Assembly: GCA_038529265.1 (NCBI GenBank)
Contig: JBCBDX010000005.1
Location: forward strand, 124,001-188,000
DNA from: JBCBDX01 sp038529265
Lineage (GTDB): Bacteria; Pseudomonadota; Alphaproteobacteria; Rhizobiales; Rhizobiaceae
DNA: 64,000 bases
Reading direction: 5' to 3'
Part shown: positions 26,406 through 35,397 of the stretch, piece after piece
How positions within the stretch are numbered: position 1 is the first letter of the stretch
Layout of the letters: every line of letters begins with the position of its first letter
Made by a program: the position numbers and the translations under genes
The notes under the pieces: model-generated
What the model was told of the DNA's origin: nothing
The model's database searches: none
Seen by the model: only the letters and a program-made list of their open reading frames with translations

Positions 26406-27455
26406 ATGCCGAAACGCCTTTTCAGACGCACGCTATTCGCTGCCACTGCTCTGCTGGCCAGCCTTGTGACAGGCTGGGCAAACGCGCAGACGCCGGCGAA
26501 AGAGATTTTTGGCAACACACCCCTTCCATCGGCAGAAGAACCGCGCGTACACGGCTTTTATTCAAAAGGTTGTATTTCCGGTGCTGTCGCGATGCCCAAA
26601 GACGGGCCAAACTGGCAGGCGATGCGCCTTGAGCGCAACAGACGCTGGGGACACCCGGAACTTATCTCCTTGGTGCAACGCTTGGCGCGCGAATCCGTTC
26701 AAGACGGTTGGCCCGGCCTTTTGGTCGGTGATATTTCACAGCCGCGTGGTGGGCCCATGCTCACCGGACACGCATCACACCAGGTAGGGCTTGATGCGGA
26801 CATCTGGCTGACCAAAATGCCAAACCGTCGTTTGACGCAACAGGAGCGGCGCGACACGAGCGCTATATCGGTGCTGAAGAAAGGCACACTAAATGTCGAT
26901 CCCAACATCTGGACGGCTTCCCACGGCAAATTACTGGCGCGTGCTGCATCCTATGGCCAAGTGGAGCGTCTGTTTGTCCATCCCGGCATCAAAAAGGCCA
27001 TGTGCGATGCTTATGGCGCGAACCCAGCCAATAATCCGTGGATGATCAAGATCCGCCCCTACTACGGGCACCATTACCATTTTCACATCCGCATGGCATG
27101 CCCGAGCGATTCACCCAACTGCAGACGGCAAGATCCGGTGCCGGCGTCCGGCAATGGTTGCGACGCATCATTGGCCTGGTGGTTTACGGATGAGCCTTGG
27201 GCACCCGCCAAACCTAAACCGGGCGCAAAAAAGCCGGTAAAGAAACGCATCACTACGCTGGCTGATCTTCCTCCTGCGTGTACAGGTGTCCTAAAGGCGG
27301 TTCAGCCTGCCAGCGAAGCGCTGGCAACCTTGGACAACAACTACGATCCACTTGCCAAAATGGCATCGGTAATCCCATCCACAGCGCCGGTGCCAAAAGC
27401 AGCGCTTTTCCCCGGTTTTCCAACCGATTTGCCCGTACCCCCGCGCCGTCCGTGA
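26406..27455 (+). CDS. mepA: Penicillin-insensitive murein endopeptidase
   Basis: About 349 residues. A cleavable signal peptide ends near GWANAQ (residue ~29). The M74 zinc motifs GHASHQVGLDADIW and HHYHFHIRMACP are present, so it should cut D-Ala-meso-DAP cross-links of peptidoglycan in the periplasm. Compared with E. coli MepA (about 274 residues) it has a C-terminal extension that is Pro/Lys-rich (KPKPGAKKPVKKR) then proline-rich. The ATG at 26406 has GGGAGA upstream; a TTG at 26391 is in frame. Confidence 0.93.
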   Translation: MPKRLFRRTLFAATALLASLVTGWANAQTPAKEIFGNTPLPSAEEPRVHGFYSKGCISGAVAMPKDGPNWQAMRLERNRRWGHPELISLVQRLARESVQDGWPGLLVGDISQPRGGPMLTGHASHQVGLDADIWLTKMPNRRLTQQERRDTSAISVLKKGTLNVDPNIWTASHGKLLARAASYGQVERLFVHPGIKKAMCDAYGANPANNPWMIKIRPYYGHHYHFHIRMACPSDSPNCRRQDPVPASGNGCDASLAWWFTDEPWAPAKPKPGAKKPVKKRITTLADLPPACTGVLKAVQPASEALATLDNNYDPLAKMASVIPSTAPVPKAALFPGFPTDLPVPPRRP

Positions 27456-27560
27456 AAATAAAATCAAGTTTTGCCAGCTTGCGTCTTTTTTCCGTGACCT
27501 GAATGGCATAAGGCGATTTCAACCGATTTAACATCAGCCTAACCAACAACGAATTGACCC

Positions 27561-27941
27561 ATGTCGCCAACATTGGCTCTTATCGCTCATGACCAGAAAA
27601 AAGACGATATGGTCGCCTTTGTGCGCGAGCATGAAAAGACGCTTGGCTCTTTCGATATCTGCTGCACGGGAACAACCGGCTCACGGATTCAGGAGGCCGC
27701 CCCATCATTGAAGGTGAAGCGGCTGCGCAGTGGACCGCTTGGCGGAGATCAACAAATCGGTGCAATGATTGCAGAAGGTCAAATCAGTGGTCTGATTTTT
27801 CTCATTGATCCGCTATCGCCCATGCCGCATGACGTCGATGTCAAAGCGCTCACCAGACTTGCCGTTGTTTATGATATTCCAATGGCGCTCAACGTTTCTA
27901 CCGCCCGCCTTGTGCTGCTGGCCATACAGAATAGTAATTAG
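27561..27941 (+). CDS. mgsA: Methylglyoxal synthase
   Basis: 126 residues. It converts dihydroxyacetone phosphate to methylglyoxal and phosphate, bypassing lower glycolysis when phosphate is short. The N-terminal ALIAHDQKKDDM, the catalytic aspartate in GPLGGDQQIGAMI, and the DPLSPMPHDVDVKAL loop are standard. It is 9 bases upstream of glk, on the same strand, likely co-transcribed. Confidence 0.95.
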   Translation: MSPTLALIAHDQKKDDMVAFVREHEKTLGSFDICCTGTTGSRIQEAAPSLKVKRLRSGPLGGDQQIGAMIAEGQISGLIFLIDPLSPMPHDVDVKALTRLAVVYDIPMALNVSTARLVLLAIQNSN

Positions 27942-27950
27942 GTAACGACC

Positions 27951-28970
27951 ATGCCGAGTTCGAACCAAGCTTTACCGTTTCCGATCATGATCGCCGATAT
28001 TGGCGGCACCAATGCGCGTTTTTCCATTTTGGTAGACGCGCATGCCGAGCCGAAGATTTTCGACAATATCAAAGCCAGTGACTTCCCCGAGCTAAACGGC
28101 GCCATTCAGACACAGGTGCTCGACCGCACTTCGCTTATCCCACAAACGGCGGTTCTGGCCGTTGCCGGGCCGGTCGATGGCGACAGAATCGACCTGACCA
28201 ACAATCACTGGGTTGTTGAGCCGCTGAAGATGATTTCCGATCTGGGCTTCAAGGAAGTGGTGGTCATTAATGATTATGAGGCCCAGGCCTTGGCGGCCGT
28301 TGCCTTGCAACCAGACCAGTTGGAAAAGATTGGTGATGGCACCCAGGATACCGAAGCCAGCCGTGTCGTCCTGGGACCGGGCACAGGTTTGGGCGTTGCC
28401 GGTCTGGTTCATGCCGCTGGAAAGTGGATCCCGGTTGCCGGCGAAGGCGGTCATATTGATCTTGGTCCGCAAACCGAACGCGACAGTGAAGTTTTCGCTC
28501 ATATCCAACGCATTGATGGCCGGGTGTCCGGTGAGCAAATTCTGTGCGGTCGCGGTGTGGTCAACCTTTATCAAGCCATTTGCGTATCCGATGGCGTTGA
28601 GGCCGCGTTCAGTGACCCGGCGCAAATCACTGAAGCTGCTATCGCCGGCGGAAATAAAGTTGCCAGCGAAACAATATCACTGTTCTGCGAATATCTCGGA
28701 CGCGTTGCCGGTGATCTCGCGCTCATTTTCATGGCGCATGGCGGGGTTTATCTGACCGGCGGTATCACCATGAAAATCCTGCCTGTTTTCGACCGAGAGC
28801 GCTTCCGCTCCGCATTCTCCAATAAGGCACCACACAACGAATTGATCGGCCAGATGCCAACCTATGCGGTGATCAACGACCGCGCGCCCATGAAGGGGCT
28901 AGCTGCCTACGCTCGTACGCCAGGGCGGTTTGGCGTCGCACTTAAAGGCCGGCACTGGCAAAGCCATTGA
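27951..28970 (+). CDS. glk: Glucokinase
   Basis: 339 residues, bacterial GlkA family (not ROK). ATP site IADIGGTNARFSIL near the N-terminus, VVINDYEAQALAAV with the catalytic aspartate, GPGTGLGVAGLV, GEGGHIDLGP and a C-terminal GGVYLTGGI. It phosphorylates glucose to glucose-6-phosphate. The pairing with mgsA places sugar entry and a glycolytic overflow route under one transcript, a gene order I recall from rhizobia and Brucella. Confidence 0.95.
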   Translation: MPSSNQALPFPIMIADIGGTNARFSILVDAHAEPKIFDNIKASDFPELNGAIQTQVLDRTSLIPQTAVLAVAGPVDGDRIDLTNNHWVVEPLKMISDLGFKEVVVINDYEAQALAAVALQPDQLEKIGDGTQDTEASRVVLGPGTGLGVAGLVHAAGKWIPVAGEGGHIDLGPQTERDSEVFAHIQRIDGRVSGEQILCGRGVVNLYQAICVSDGVEAAFSDPAQITEAAIAGGNKVASETISLFCEYLGRVAGDLALIFMAHGGVYLTGGITMKILPVFDRERFRSAFSNKAPHNELIGQMPTYAVINDRAPMKGLAAYARTPGRFGVALKGRHWQSH

Positions 28971-29006
28971 TTGACCGTGTCAAGACGGAACAAAAAGCCT
29001 GAAGAT

Positions 29007-29050
29007 TTGACATTGTCCTTGCACTGCGTGCCCGTCTATACGGGCGCACA
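29007..29050 (+). promoter_or_regulatory. Possible promoter and hairpin before the ABC exporter
   Basis: TTGTCC at 29013-29018 and CTATAC at 29036-29041 are 17 bases apart; a perfect TTGACA at 29007-29012 is also present but spaced too widely from that -10. An imperfect 11-bp inverted repeat (29025-29035 and 29040-29050, loop CTAT) overlaps the -10 and the first possible start codon. It suggests that translation starts at the later GTG (29074). Confidence 0.3.
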
Positions 29051-29073
29051 TGCACGCACATCACGGGAACAGA

Positions 29074-30879
29074 GTGAAAAAACCGAACGCGCAAAGAAAA
29101 GTGGATAATGGTCGCCTGTATCGGGTGATCCGCCGGATCTTTGCGGAGAATGCCCGTGAATATGTCGGCACGTATACTGTTGCTGTGGCCTGCCTTTTGG
29201 CCGTCGCGGCGACCACTGCCGGCCTTGCGTGGATCATGCGCGATGTGATTGATCAGCTGTTTGTTCAACAGCGCGGCGATCTCATCTTTGCGATCTCCGG
29301 GACAATACTGGCCATATTCTTCATTCGCTCGGTTGCGATGTACGTGCAGTCAGTCCTGTTGGCGCGCGTAAGCAATGATCTCGTTGCCCGTTATCAAAAA
29401 CGGATCTTTGCGAAACTGCTCAAGTTAGGGGTCGGCTATTACAATGAGGCGCGCTCGGCGCAGTTAGCAGCACGAGTGGGTACCAACACGCATGCCATCA
29501 GTTCCGTCATGTCGATGACACTGACCTCTTTTGCGCGCGATTTCGTCAGCCTAGTCGGTCTGGTGGCTGTCATGATCATTCAAGACCCGGTCATGTCGCT
29601 GATCTCCATTACAGTTGCACCGTTTTTGATCCTGGCTGTTGCAGCCATTTCACGCCGGACACGATCCATCGTCCGAGACACAGTGGAATTGGGCGCGCGT
29701 GTCACCGGCACGATGCAGGAGACCATTCAGGGCATCACTGTGGTCAAAGCCTTTACGATGGAAGAGCAATTGGCCGACAAATTGGCCAATACAGTCAACC
29801 AGCACCGAGACAAGGCCAACAAGCTCGCGGAAATTTCGCAACGGATCAATCCGGCAGCGGAAATGCTCTCTGGCCTCGCGATTGTCGGCGTTATTACCTA
29901 TGGCGGCTATCGCGCGATTTATGACCAGCATTCACCCGGTGCGATGTTTGCATTCATCACTGCACTGCTTTTGGCCTATGATCCCGCCCGCCGCCTCGCC
30001 TCGCTTCGTGTCAATCTGGAGCGGGCTATCGTCAATGCGGAGATGATCTATGAGATTCTCGACATGCCGGTTCAGCAAAGCGACAAGCCGGGCGCGATCG
30101 ATCTGGAAATCGATAAGGGTACCGTCAAATTTGATGATGTGCGTTTCTCTTATGTCGGGGATGCACCGGTGCTGAACGGGCTGTCCTTCACAGCGCCCGC
30201 CAACAAGACAACGGCCATTGTCGGACCATCGGGTTCCGGCAAGACGACGGTCATCGCGCTCCTTCAGCGCATGTATGATGTGGAGAGCGGTGCGATTAGC
30301 ATCGACGGAACCAACATCGCGGATGTGACGAAGGCATCCTTGCGCGGGCAAATCGCGTTGGTCTCGCAGCAACCCTATCTGTTTGAAGGCTCGATTGGTG
30401 ACAATATTCGTTACGGGCGCCCCGACGCGACCGACGAGGAAATTGAAAACGCTGCACGCCTTGCCAACGCATACGAGTTTATTGAAGCCGCGCCACAGGG
30501 TTTTGATACGCCGCTTGGCGAGAACGGTATGACTTTGTCTGGCGGGCAAAGGCAGCGCCTTTCCATTGCCCGCGCCATTGTGCGCAATGCGCCCATATTG
30601 TTGCTGGATGAGGCAACATCTGCCTTGGACAATGAATCTGAAAAGATCGTTCAGGCAGCGCTTGATAATGTCATGAAGGGCCGCACGACCATTGTCGTTG
30701 CACACCGTCTTTCAACCATCGTCAATGCACATCAAATCATAGTCGTCGACAATGGCGAAGTTATCGAAACCGGGACCCATAGCGAGTTGGCTGGCAAAGA
30801 TGGTGGCCTCTATGCGCGGTTGAATGCGTTGGGCCAGAACGCGCATATTGCCGATCTTGAGGAAGCAGAAAATGTCTGA
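29074..30879 (+). CDS. ABC transporter, fused permease and ATPase (MsbA-like exporter)
   Basis: About 601 residues from the chosen GTG. The N-terminal membrane domain has six helices (~residues 25-320). The ATPase follows with Walker A GPSGSGKTT, Q-loop SQQPYLFEG, signature LSGGQRQRLSIARA, Walker B ILLLDEATSALD and H-loop VAHRLS. It belongs to the lipid/drug exporter class related to MsbA; the cargo is unknown. Start choice is uncertain: GTG at 29074 has GGGA nearby and matches the family start, while ATG at 29050 lies inside a hairpin. It overlaps dapB by eight bases. Confidence 0.85.
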   Translation: MKKPNAQRKVDNGRLYRVIRRIFAENAREYVGTYTVAVACLLAVAATTAGLAWIMRDVIDQLFVQQRGDLIFAISGTILAIFFIRSVAMYVQSVLLARVSNDLVARYQKRIFAKLLKLGVGYYNEARSAQLAARVGTNTHAISSVMSMTLTSFARDFVSLVGLVAVMIIQDPVMSLISITVAPFLILAVAAISRRTRSIVRDTVELGARVTGTMQETIQGITVVKAFTMEEQLADKLANTVNQHRDKANKLAEISQRINPAAEMLSGLAIVGVITYGGYRAIYDQHSPGAMFAFITALLLAYDPARRLASLRVNLERAIVNAEMIYEILDMPVQQSDKPGAIDLEIDKGTVKFDDVRFSYVGDAPVLNGLSFTAPANKTTAIVGPSGSGKTTVIALLQRMYDVESGAISIDGTNIADVTKASLRGQIALVSQQPYLFEGSIGDNIRYGRPDATDEEIENAARLANAYEFIEAAPQGFDTPLGENGMTLSGGQRQRLSIARAIVRNAPILLLDEATSALDNESEKIVQAALDNVMKGRTTIVVAHRLSTIVNAHQIIVVDNGEVIETGTHSELAGKDGGLYARLNALGQNAHIADLEEAENV

Positions 30880-31690
30880 CCAAGCCGTTCGCATGATTGT
30901 TGTGGGTGCTGCCGGGCGCATGGGCCATGCCTTGATCCAAGCCATTGAAGAAAACGAAGCTGCGGCACTTACAGGCGCTTTGGAGCATGAAGGATCGCCA
31001 TCGCTTGGCACCGATGCCGGGCAATTGGTCGGCTCAACTGAACTGGGCGTTCCTGTCACCGCAGACATCGACGCGGCGTTTGATGCCGGTGATGTGGTCC
31101 TGGATTTCACCACACCCGCCGCCACGGTTGCCTTCGCGCAAGCTGCTGCCGAGCGAGGTATCGCGCATATTGTCGGGACAACCGGTCTGTCGACTGACGA
31201 TTTTGCCCAGCTGGACAAAGCGGCCGAGACCGCCAAGATCGTCCAGTCCGGCAACATGTCGCTTGGCGTCATCATGCTTTCTGTTTTGGTGGAGCAAGCA
31301 GCGAAGGCGCTGGACGCAGCTGATTGGGATATTGAGGTGCTGGAGATGCATCACAAACACAAGGTCGATGCGCCATCGGGCACCGCGTTGCTCTTGGGTG
31401 ATGCGGCAGCGGACGGCCGTGGCATAGACTTGGCTGAAAACTCAGTTCGTACCCGAGACGGGCACACTGGTGCGCGCGAAGAAGGAACAATCGGATTTGC
31501 GACCATGCGCGGCGGGTCCGTTGTCGGCGACCACTCCGTGATGCTGGCAGGACCGGGTGAGCGCGTTACGCTTTCCCACCACGCCGAAGACCGGATGATA
31601 TTTGCCCGCGGCGCTGTCAAAGCCGCCCTTTGGGCCACCAAACAACAGCCCGGACGTTACAATATGCGTGATGTCCTCGGCCTCAACTAA
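30872..31690 (+). CDS. dapB: 4-hydroxy-tetrahydrodipicolinate reductase
   Basis: 272 residues. It reduces hydroxy-tetrahydrodipicolinate with NAD(P)H in the lysine and meso-diaminopimelate pathway. NAD site IVVGAAGRMG at residues 9-18, the catalytic EMHHKHKVDAPSGTA motif around 155-170 and the C-terminal YNMRDVLGL are intact. The ATG at 30872 is inside the ABC exporter's last codons (8-base overlap), so the pair is probably coupled. gpmA follows after 18 bases. Confidence 0.97.
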   Translation: MSDQAVRMIVVGAAGRMGHALIQAIEENEAAALTGALEHEGSPSLGTDAGQLVGSTELGVPVTADIDAAFDAGDVVLDFTTPAATVAFAQAAAERGIAHIVGTTGLSTDDFAQLDKAAETAKIVQSGNMSLGVIMLSVLVEQAAKALDAADWDIEVLEMHHKHKVDAPSGTALLLGDAAADGRGIDLAENSVRTRDGHTGAREEGTIGFATMRGGSVVGDHSVMLAGPGERVTLSHHAEDRMIFARGAVKAALWATKQQPGRYNMRDVLGLN

Positions 31691-31708
31691 TCGACAGGAG
31701 ACGGCACA

Positions 31709-32350
31709 ATGTCAGGAACGATGGTTCTCGTCCGCCACGGGCAAAGCGAATGGAACAAGCTCAACCTTTTTACGGGCTGGAAAGATCCCGACCTGACGGA
31801 ACAAGGCGTCGAAGAAGCCATTGAAGCTGGCAAAGTGCTCAATGAAGAAGGTTTCAAATTCGACATCGCCTACACATCGGTTCTGCAGCGGGCTGAAAAA
31901 ACCTGTCAGCACATTTTGGATGGGGTAGGTCAATCGGACCTTGAAACCATTCATGACCAAGCGCTCAATGAGCGCAACTATGGTGATCTGGCTGGCCTGA
32001 ACAAGGACGATGCGCGCGCCAAATGGGGTGACGAGCAGGTGCACATCTGGCGCCGTTCCTACGACACGCCACCACCTGGCGAAGAGGGCGAAAGCCTGCG
32101 CGATACGGGTGCGCGTGTTTGGCCTTACTACATGACCGACATTTTGCCGCGCGTGCTGGCTGGTCAAACGGTGCTCGTTGCGGCGCATGGCAACTCGTTG
32201 CGTTCACTTGTGATGGTGCTTGACCGCATGACCAAGGAAAGCATTTTGAAGCTCAACCTCGGCACGGGCGTGCCTATGGTCTACAAGCTGAACGCAGACT
32301 CAACGGTCGCCGAAAAACGTATTCTCGGTGATATGAGTGGGGCGCACTGA
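31709..32350 (+). CDS. gpmA: 2,3-bisphosphoglycerate-dependent phosphoglycerate mutase
   Basis: 213 residues, shorter than E. coli GpmA (about 250) but typical of alphaproteobacteria. Phosphohistidine motif LVRHGQSEWN near residue 8, TSVLQRAEKT, ALNERNYGDLAG, and the second catalytic histidine in VAAHGNSLRSL. It interconverts 3- and 2-phosphoglycerate in glycolysis. GGAG is present upstream of the ATG. Confidence 0.96.
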   Translation: MSGTMVLVRHGQSEWNKLNLFTGWKDPDLTEQGVEEAIEAGKVLNEEGFKFDIAYTSVLQRAEKTCQHILDGVGQSDLETIHDQALNERNYGDLAGLNKDDARAKWGDEQVHIWRRSYDTPPPGEEGESLRDTGARVWPYYMTDILPRVLAGQTVLVAAHGNSLRSLVMVLDRMTKESILKLNLGTGVPMVYKLNADSTVAEKRILGDMSGAH

Positions 32351-32370
32351 GCGCATCTTCACACCTATGA

Positions 32371-33069
32371 TCAGGGGCTGGCATCCATACGCTGCGCCTT
32401 GTCTTCCCATCGGCACAGATCGTTGAGCACGCATGTGGCGCACTTTGGCGCGCGCGAAACGCAGACCCGTTTACCGAACTGAATGAGCCAGAAGTGACCA
32501 TCGCGCAACGCCCATGGTGGAGACCGCGCTTCCAGCGATTTGGCCGTTTGTTCTTCGGTCTTTCCCTTGGCGAGGCCCGTTCGGTTGCACACGCGGTGAA
32601 CGTGCGTATCCACCGCAATCACGTCAGCGCCAAACGTAAAGCTCATGACAATATCTGCGCATTTGCGCCCGATGCCCGGCAGTGAGAGCAACCCTTCACG
32701 CGTGTTCGGCACGACGCCACCATGCTCTTCCAAGAGCGCGGTACAAAATTTACGGATGTTGCGGGTCTTCATGTTGTAGAGGCCGGCGGGTTTGATTGCG
32801 GCGGCAATTTCCTCATCGTCGAGCGCAAGGATTTGGCCGGGTGTTTTGCCCAGTGCGAACAATTGGCGGGTAGCACGCGCCGTGTTTTCATCACGCGACT
32901 GCGCTGACAACATGCAGGAGATGCAAGACCGGAACGCGTCCGGCTGACCCTTTGGGCCTTTGGCATCGGGCGTACGGCCCGGCATGGCTTCAGCGAGACG
33001 CCGGTACAGCGTGTCAACTTGGTCAGGCGACAGTAAATTCTGTTCTGCAGGCGCTGATTTGGTGGGCAT
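32371..33069 (-). CDS. Endonuclease III-like DNA glycosylase (HhH-GPD, 4Fe-4S), second paralogue
   Basis: 232 residues. Helix-hairpin-helix LSLPGIGRKCADIV with catalytic-type K136, VDTHVHRV with D154, and a C-terminal cluster loop C203-x6-C210-x2-C213-x5-C219. All the residues for a bifunctional glycosylase/AP lyase are present, but GRKCAD and CNRTGL differ from classical Nth, so damage preference may differ. The canonical Nth lies 1.5 kb away on the opposite strand. The Ada-like gene is 19 bases upstream on the same strand, so the two may be co-transcribed. Confidence 0.88.
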   Translation of the reverse strand: MPTKSAPAEQNLLSPDQVDTLYRRLAEAMPGRTPDAKGPKGQPDAFRSCISCMLSAQSRDENTARATRQLFALGKTPGQILALDDEEIAAAIKPAGLYNMKTRNIRKFCTALLEEHGGVVPNTREGLLSLPGIGRKCADIVMSFTFGADVIAVDTHVHRVCNRTGLAKGKTEEQTAKSLEARSPPWALRDGHFWLIQFGKRVCVSRAPKCATCVLNDLCRWEDKAQRMDASP

Positions 33070-33088
33070 CAGAGGAAATTAGGCAGGT

Positions 33089-33964
33089 TTATGCGCTTGC
33101 CAACTGGCCTGCCTCCCAACCAAGCATCGCACGTTTGCGGTTCAACCCCCAATGATAGCCGGTGAGCGCGCCGGATTTACCCATAGCGCGATGGCAGGGC
33201 ACCACAAAGGAGATCGGGTTAGCGCCCACAGCTGCGCCCACCGCGCGGGCAGCTTTTGGCTTACCGATGTCTTCTGCCAATTGTGAATAGGGTAGCGCCT
33301 TGCCCATGGGGATACGCAACAGCGCTTCCCAAACCGACACTTGAAAGTCCGTCCCGATCAACACAACACGAAGCGGCTGCTCGTCACGCCATTTCTCAGG
33401 TGCAAAAATACGGGCGGCGTAGGACGTTGTGGCGGAGACATCTTCTTCAAAACGCGCGAAGGGCCAACGCCCTGCCATGTCATCATAACAGGTTTTTTCT
33501 TCACCGGCGTCACAGAAGGCCACGCCGCACACGCCTCTGTCGGTCGCCATGATGAGCGCAATGCCAAACGGACAAATATGCCAACCAAATTTGATGGTCA
33601 GGCCCTCGCCTTTGGCCTTGATTTCACCGGGGCTCATCGCTTCATGGGTTACAAACAAATCGTGCAGACGGCTCGGGCCAGACAGACCCAACTCGTAAGC
33701 AGTGTCGAGCAGCGGCATGTCGGATGCGAGCATGGATCGTGCATGATCGATCGTCACCGCCTGCAAAAAGGCCTTTGGTGACAACCCGCACCAACGTGTG
33801 AACAGCTTTTGCATGGCCGTCGGCTCCATGCCAACCCGCCGGGCCAGATCATCGAGTGAAGGCTGCTCGCGCCATTTTTCGGAAATGTTCGCGATAATTT
33901 CCGCAATGGTGGCATAGTCGCCACCGGTATCGATTTCCTGTTTCAGGATGGTCTGGGCTTGCAT
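33089..33964 (-). CDS. Ada-like fusion: AraC-type DNA-binding domain plus O6-alkylguanine-DNA methyltransferase
   Basis: 291 residues. Residues ~20-120 are an AraC-like helix-turn-helix (LDDLARRVGMEPTAMQKLFTR). The rest is an O6-methylguanine-DNA methyltransferase, with the acceptor C257 in FVVPCHR and the RAVGAAVGANP and GYHWGLNRKRAML segments. Unlike E. coli Ada it lacks the N-terminal zinc domain whose cysteine takes methyl groups from phosphotriesters, so it may sense damage differently or regulate constitutively (inference). It is divergent from the DUF2244/nth pair and upstream of the second endonuclease III gene. Confidence 0.9.
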   Translation of the reverse strand: MQAQTILKQEIDTGGDYATIAEIIANISEKWREQPSLDDLARRVGMEPTAMQKLFTRWCGLSPKAFLQAVTIDHARSMLASDMPLLDTAYELGLSGPSRLHDLFVTHEAMSPGEIKAKGEGLTIKFGWHICPFGIALIMATDRGVCGVAFCDAGEEKTCYDDMAGRWPFARFEEDVSATTSYAARIFAPEKWRDEQPLRVVLIGTDFQVSVWEALLRIPMGKALPYSQLAEDIGKPKAARAVGAAVGANPISFVVPCHRAMGKSGALTGYHWGLNRKRAMLGWEAGQLASA

Positions 33965-34042
33965 GTTTTCGGTCTCGTGCCTGTCTTAACTGCCGGCAAG
34001 AAAACATGGTGCAAAAATCAAAACCACCCGAAACTTGATCCA

Positions 34043-34552
34043 CTACCGTTTGGCTGTGGCCAAGGCCTGCTGGAAGGCCGATGCAAAGCTCTCTTTATCG
34101 TCGGGATTGAGAAACGAACCGATGGTGGAGGTCACGCCCTCGCCCCTGATTTGCATGCGGGTGATGCCAAACTCATCGTCTCTGTCGACATGAAAGCGGG
34201 CGAATATGGTCTTGAACGTGTGTTGGCGTTCTTTGCCATTTGGTTCGACTTTTCTCACAGTCAAACCGGTGCGGCTCAGCGTGACCTCTTCCGAGCGGCG
34301 GCCTGCGCGATAGGATAGTTTAATGGCGATGTAGAGAAGCAGCACATCAATAGCCATGAAGATCGCAACCGGCCAGGCACCAAGATAATAATAAAACAGT
34401 GCGTTGGATCCGCAGATGCCGATAAAGACAGCCATCAGAATCGCAAAGCCGCCGGGCGTCATGGACCGGTGCGGCACCAAAAGTGCGGAAAAGTGCGGCT
34501 GGTCACTATGATTTGGATTTGCGCCGTCTATGTGAGCATTACTGTGATCCAT
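34043..34552 (-). CDS. DUF2244 family membrane protein
   Basis: 169 residues. Two close membrane helices (~residues 35-55 and 58-80) are followed by a cytoplasmic beta-rich domain containing the RRSEEVTLSRTGLTVRKVEPNG segment. The DUF2244 family is common in alphaproteobacteria with no settled function. The gene is divergent from nth with 21 bases between the two starts, so the promoters must lie inside the coding regions or be very compact. Confidence 0.75.
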   Translation of the reverse strand: MDHSNAHIDGANPNHSDQPHFSALLVPHRSMTPGGFAILMAVFIGICGSNALFYYYLGAWPVAIFMAIDVLLLYIAIKLSYRAGRRSEEVTLSRTGLTVRKVEPNGKERQHTFKTIFARFHVDRDDEFGITRMQIRGEGVTSTIGSFLNPDDKESFASAFQQALATAKR

Positions 34553-34573
34553 GCAAAAAGGTTATAGAGGGCG

Positions 34574-35335
34574 ATGGCGGAAGCAAAAGGGCGAAAAAAG
34601 CCGCAGCCGACAGCCAAAGCGGCGCCAAGGCGGCGAAAGCGCCTGCCCCGCACAAAATACACTCAGGATGAGCTGACAGAGATTTTCAGACGCTTTTCCG
34701 TTCAGCGTCCCGAACCGAAGGGGGAGTTGGCGCACGTCAATGCGTTTACGCTTGTTGTTGCAGTCGCTCTTTCAGCCCAGGCAACCGATGCGGGGGTAAA
34801 CCGCACCACCCGCGAACTTTTCAAGGTCGCTGATACACCAGAAAAAATGTTGGCGCTCGGTGAAGAGAAAGTCGGTGAATATATCAAAACCATCGGGCTT
34901 TGGCGCAACAAAGCCAAGAATGTCATCGCGCTTTCGCAAAAGCTCATCGAAGATTTCGATGGCATCGTCCCGCAAACCCGCGAGGAGCTGACGACTTTAC
35001 CAGGCGTGGGCCGCAAGACGGCCAACGTGGTGATGTCGATGGCTTTTGGCATCCCAACGATGGCGGTAGACACCCACATTTTGCGCATCGGCAAGCGGAT
35101 CGGTTTGGCTCCGGCCGACACGCCCGATGATGTGGAAGCAATTCTGATGAAGATCATTCCGCCGGATTACCTCTATCACGCCCATCATTGGTTGATCCTG
35201 CACGGGCGTTACACGTGCAAAGCGCGCAAACCTGACTGTATCGCTTGCGTCATCGCCGATATTTGCAAGTCAAAAGAAAAGACGAACTCTGAGCCTGCGC
35301 CACTGGTCAGGCTCCCAGAGCAAATCATCGAGTGA
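34574..35335 (+). CDS. nth: Endonuclease III
   Basis: 253 residues. Bifunctional DNA glycosylase/AP lyase for oxidised pyrimidines. LPGVGRKTANVV carries K148, VDTHILRI carries D166, and the 4Fe-4S loop is C215-x6-C222-x2-C225-x5-C231. The first ~28 residues are a Lys/Arg-rich extension. This is the classical Nth, paralogous to the minus-strand gene at 32371. Confidence 0.96.
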   Translation: MAEAKGRKKPQPTAKAAPRRRKRLPRTKYTQDELTEIFRRFSVQRPEPKGELAHVNAFTLVVAVALSAQATDAGVNRTTRELFKVADTPEKMLALGEEKVGEYIKTIGLWRNKAKNVIALSQKLIEDFDGIVPQTREELTTLPGVGRKTANVVMSMAFGIPTMAVDTHILRIGKRIGLAPADTPDDVEAILMKIIPPDYLYHAHHWLILHGRYTCKARKPDCIACVIADICKSKEKTNSEPAPLVRLPEQIIE

Positions 35336-35397
35336 GCTGAACCTTGCAATGCTGCGCTGCTTGCGCCATGCGGTACGCGCAATAATAGAGGTCACTC

